6,654 nt of DNA from UBA668 sp052034175. GTDB taxonomy: Bacteria > Actinomycetota > Acidimicrobiia > Acidimicrobiales > Ilumatobacteraceae. Positions 4,819 through 6,654 of the stretch are shown here, one piece after another; positions within the stretch are counted from its first letter, which is position 1; every line of letters begins with the position of its first letter. The notes beneath the pieces are model-generated. The model made no database searches. It saw only the letters and a program-made list of their open reading frames with translations, and was not told the origin of the DNA. The stretch spans positions 1 through 6,654 of the forward strand of contig JBPOIX010000053.1 of assembly GCA_052034175.1 (NCBI GenBank), given 5' to 3'. The position numbers and the translations under genes were made by a program.

Positions 4819-6654
4819 ATGTCCACTCGCCGCCGCATCCTCATCCTCGGGGGTGGCCCGTCGGGCCTGTCCACCGCACTGTCGCTGACCGACCCTGTCG
4901 CCAACCCGAACTGGCGCGACGAGTACGACGTCACCGTGCTCCAGCTGGGCTGGCGCGCTGGTGGAAAGGGGGCCACGGGCCGGCGCGGCGAAGTTCTCCA
5001 GCGCGACGGCGAGTGGCAACTGGTGGGCGACGCCCGGGTGGAGGAACACGGCATTCACCTGTTCGGCAACATGTACATCAACTCGCTGCGCACCCTGAAC
5101 ACCTGCCTGGGTGAGCTGCAGCCGAGCGCCGGCGAGCCGGTGGCCACGATGGACAGCGACCTGCGCCCGAGCAACTACATCCAGCTGGCGGACTACTTCC
5201 ACGACCGTTGGCACCTCACCCCGCAGCACCTCCCGCACAACGACCTGCTGCCGTGGGGCGACGCCGAGTACCCCAGCCTGTCCGTGCTGTTCCGCGAGTT
5301 GTTGCGCCTGGCAGGCGAGCTGTTGGCCGAGGCGCTCGGCTACGCGGGGGACTTCGACGGCGCCGGCGCGGCGCACGCCCACCTGGCGGAGCTTCGTGCG
5401 CTGCACGCGCACCATGCGGCTCACCCGCACGACCCCCATCCGGTTCATCACGAGGGCGCGCTCCGGGCCCTGGCCCATGCCGTGGAACACGCGGCACAGC
5501 TGCTGCACCACACCGAGAGCTGGAGCGAGCACTACGCCCTGCTGCGTTCCGTGTACTGCCAGATCGACATGTACGCCACGGTGGGCAAGGGCGTGCTGGC
5601 CGACGACATCCTCACCAACGGCATCGACTCCATCGACGGCGAGGACTTCATGGCATGGCTCGCCCGCCATGGCATGAGCGAGACGGCGCTGAACAGCAGC
5701 CCGGTGCAGATGCCGGCGGAGATGTGCTTCCAGTTCCCCTCGGGCGACACCTCCCAGCCGCCCACCTTCAGCGCCAGCGGGTATCTGTGGTTCGTGCTGC
5801 GCCAGATCCTTGCCTGTGGGCAGGCCACGTACTGGTTCCACCGCGGCACCGGGGACACCGTCGTCGCGCCGTTCTACCGGGTGGCGGTGCAACGTGGCGT
5901 GGAGTTCCGCTTCTTCCACAAGGTCAGCGAGGTCGGGTTGTCGGCCGACGGCACCACGATCGACCGGGTGGTCGTGGACGTACAGGCCACCACCGTCGAT
6001 GGTGCCCCCTACCAGCCCCTGGTGCGCCTGGCCGACGGCACCTGGACCTGGCCCGACCACCCGATCTACGACCAGCTCGAGCAGGGTGCCGCGCTGCGCG
6101 ACGGGGCGATCGACCTGGAGTCCTGGTGGTCGCCATGGCAACCCGTGGGGCAGGTCACCTTGACGGTGGGTGAGGACTTCGACGAGGTGGTGTCCGCCCT
6201 CCCCCTGCCGTGCCTGCCGCACGTCGCCCCGGCCGTGGTGGAGGCAGCCCCGTGGAAGGCCGCCACGATGGCGCTCGGTGGGCTGGCCACCCTTGCCGCG
6301 CAGATCTGGGTGAATCGCCCGACCGCCGAGCTCGGTTGGCCCGCGCTGCGCGGCACCGATCGTGTGGTGGGCGGCGCCGCGGTGCCGCCGCTCGGCTTCT
6401 CCGACATGACCGATGTGCTGGAGAGCGAGATGTGGGGCACGGTGTACCCCGCGGACGACTGCCCGAAGTCGCTGGTCTATCTGTGCGGCCCGCTGCAGCA
6501 CGTGGGCCCATGGCCGCCCTTCAGCGCCACCGACACGCCCGCGTTGCTGGACGAACGTGCCAAGGCAACGGCCCTCCAAGGGCTGCGCACCGCGACCTCG
6601 GTGATGACGGGCTCCGGCACCCAGCCGCTCACCCCGCACTCGTTCGACTCCGCC
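4819..6654 (+). CDS. FAD-dependent oxidoreductase, phytoene-desaturase/amine-oxidase-like, partial (C-terminus beyond right edge)
   Basis: The visible part is 612 codons with no stop. The N-terminus is a Rossmann FAD/NAD(P)-binding motif, ILGGGPSGLSTALSL (G11, G13, G16). LGWRAGGKGATGRRG (43-57) matches the GWRxGGKG signature of the flavin-containing desaturase/amine-oxidase superfamily, with Q42 where many relatives have Glu. EEHGIHLFG (75-83), IDMYATVGKGVLADDI, RGTGDTVVAPFY (342-353) and RGVEFRFFHKV (359-369) agree with a large actinobacterial and proteobacterial family often annotated only as NAD(P)-binding protein or carotenoid-desaturase-like. The substrate is unknown; oxidation or desaturation of a lipid-like molecule is inference. 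Residues 186-238 hold 15 histidines, apparently an insertion. Family members reach roughly 700-800 aa, so the C-terminal FAD-binding part is probably outside. ATG 4819 is right for the Rossmann motif, and the nearby ATGs at 4808 and 4811 are out of frame. It follows the SCO6745-family gene by 47 bp. Confidence 0.85.
   Translation, partial: MSTRRRILILGGGPSGLSTALSLTDPVANPNWRDEYDVTVLQLGWRAGGKGATGRRGEVLQRDGEWQLVGDARVEEHGIHLFGNMYINSLRTLNTCLGELQPSAGEPVATMDSDLRPSNYIQLADYFHDRWHLTPQHLPHNDLLPWGDAEYPSLSVLFRELLRLAGELLAEALGYAGDFDGAGAAHAHLAELRALHAHHAAHPHDPHPVHHEGALRALAHAVEHAAQLLHHTESWSEHYALLRSVYCQIDMYATVGKGVLADDILTNGIDSIDGEDFMAWLARHGMSETALNSSPVQMPAEMCFQFPSGDTSQPPTFSASGYLWFVLRQILACGQATYWFHRGTGDTVVAPFYRVAVQRGVEFRFFHKVSEVGLSADGTTIDRVVVDVQATTVDGAPYQPLVRLADGTWTWPDHPIYDQLEQGAALRDGAIDLESWWSPWQPVGQVTLTVGEDFDEVVSALPLPCLPHVAPAVVEAAPWKAATMALGGLATLAAQIWVNRPTAELGWPALRGTDRVVGGAAVPPLGFSDMTDVLESEMWGTVYPADDCPKSLVYLCGPLQHVGPWPPFSATDTPALLDERAKATALQGLRTATSVMTGSGTQPLTPHSFDSA

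Noticed and set aside
4300..6639. A 779-codon open frame on the minus strand opposite the FAD oxidoreductase
   Set aside because: The plus-strand frame has Rossmann and GGKG flavoprotein motifs in order; the antisense product has none.
1..6654. A single new pathway or defence system joining all five genes
   Set aside because: The families (surface glycosylation, C1 demethylation, a protein of unknown function, a desaturase-like flavoprotein) share no recognisable substrate, and no defence, mobile or toxin-antitoxin signature is present.

Overview
The window is very GC-rich, with G or C at most third codon positions. Its gene families point to an actinobacterium (Actinomycetota): an SCO6745-family protein, start codons that look leaderless, and a surface-glycan glycosyltransferase with a small coiled-coil partner. 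An acidimicrobial-type lineage would fit, but that is inference from family resemblance and cannot be settled from the sequence alone. No rRNA, tRNA, CRISPR array, insertion sequence or phage gene was seen.

Layout. Two gene groups point away from a very short divergent region at about 4009-4033. Leftward (minus strand) run an 836-aa sarcosine/dimethylglycine dehydrogenase-like flavoprotein (1498-4008), a 123-aa coiled-coil protein (1083-1454), and a glycosyltransferase (1-1086) that leaves the window on the left without its stop codon. The coiled-coil and glycosyltransferase genes overlap by 4 bases (ATGA), which implies translational coupling. Rightward (plus strand) run a 245-aa SCO6745-family protein of unknown function (4034-4771) and, 47 bases later, a large FAD-dependent, phytoene-desaturase-like oxidoreductase (4819-6654) that leaves the window on the right without its stop codon. 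The five genes fill almost everything; the gaps are 43, 25 and 47 bases.

Function. The 836-aa enzyme has the full architecture of one-carbon N-demethylases: an FAD oxidase domain with the histidine that carries covalent flavin, a linker domain, and a GcvT-like folate domain. It probably oxidises an N-methylated glycine or a related amine and passes the C1 unit to tetrahydrofolate. The coiled-coil and glycosyltransferase pair looks like part of a cell-surface polysaccharide locus continuing to the left. The two rightward genes have no assigned substrate. No single pathway joins all five genes; this looks like a junction between small, unrelated functional groups.

The most useful second looks are the compact divergent start region with its apparent leaderless promoter, the stand-alone glycosyltransferase-tail protein, and a histidine-rich segment in the right-hand flavoprotein. 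I did not find convincing evidence of a wholly new system.
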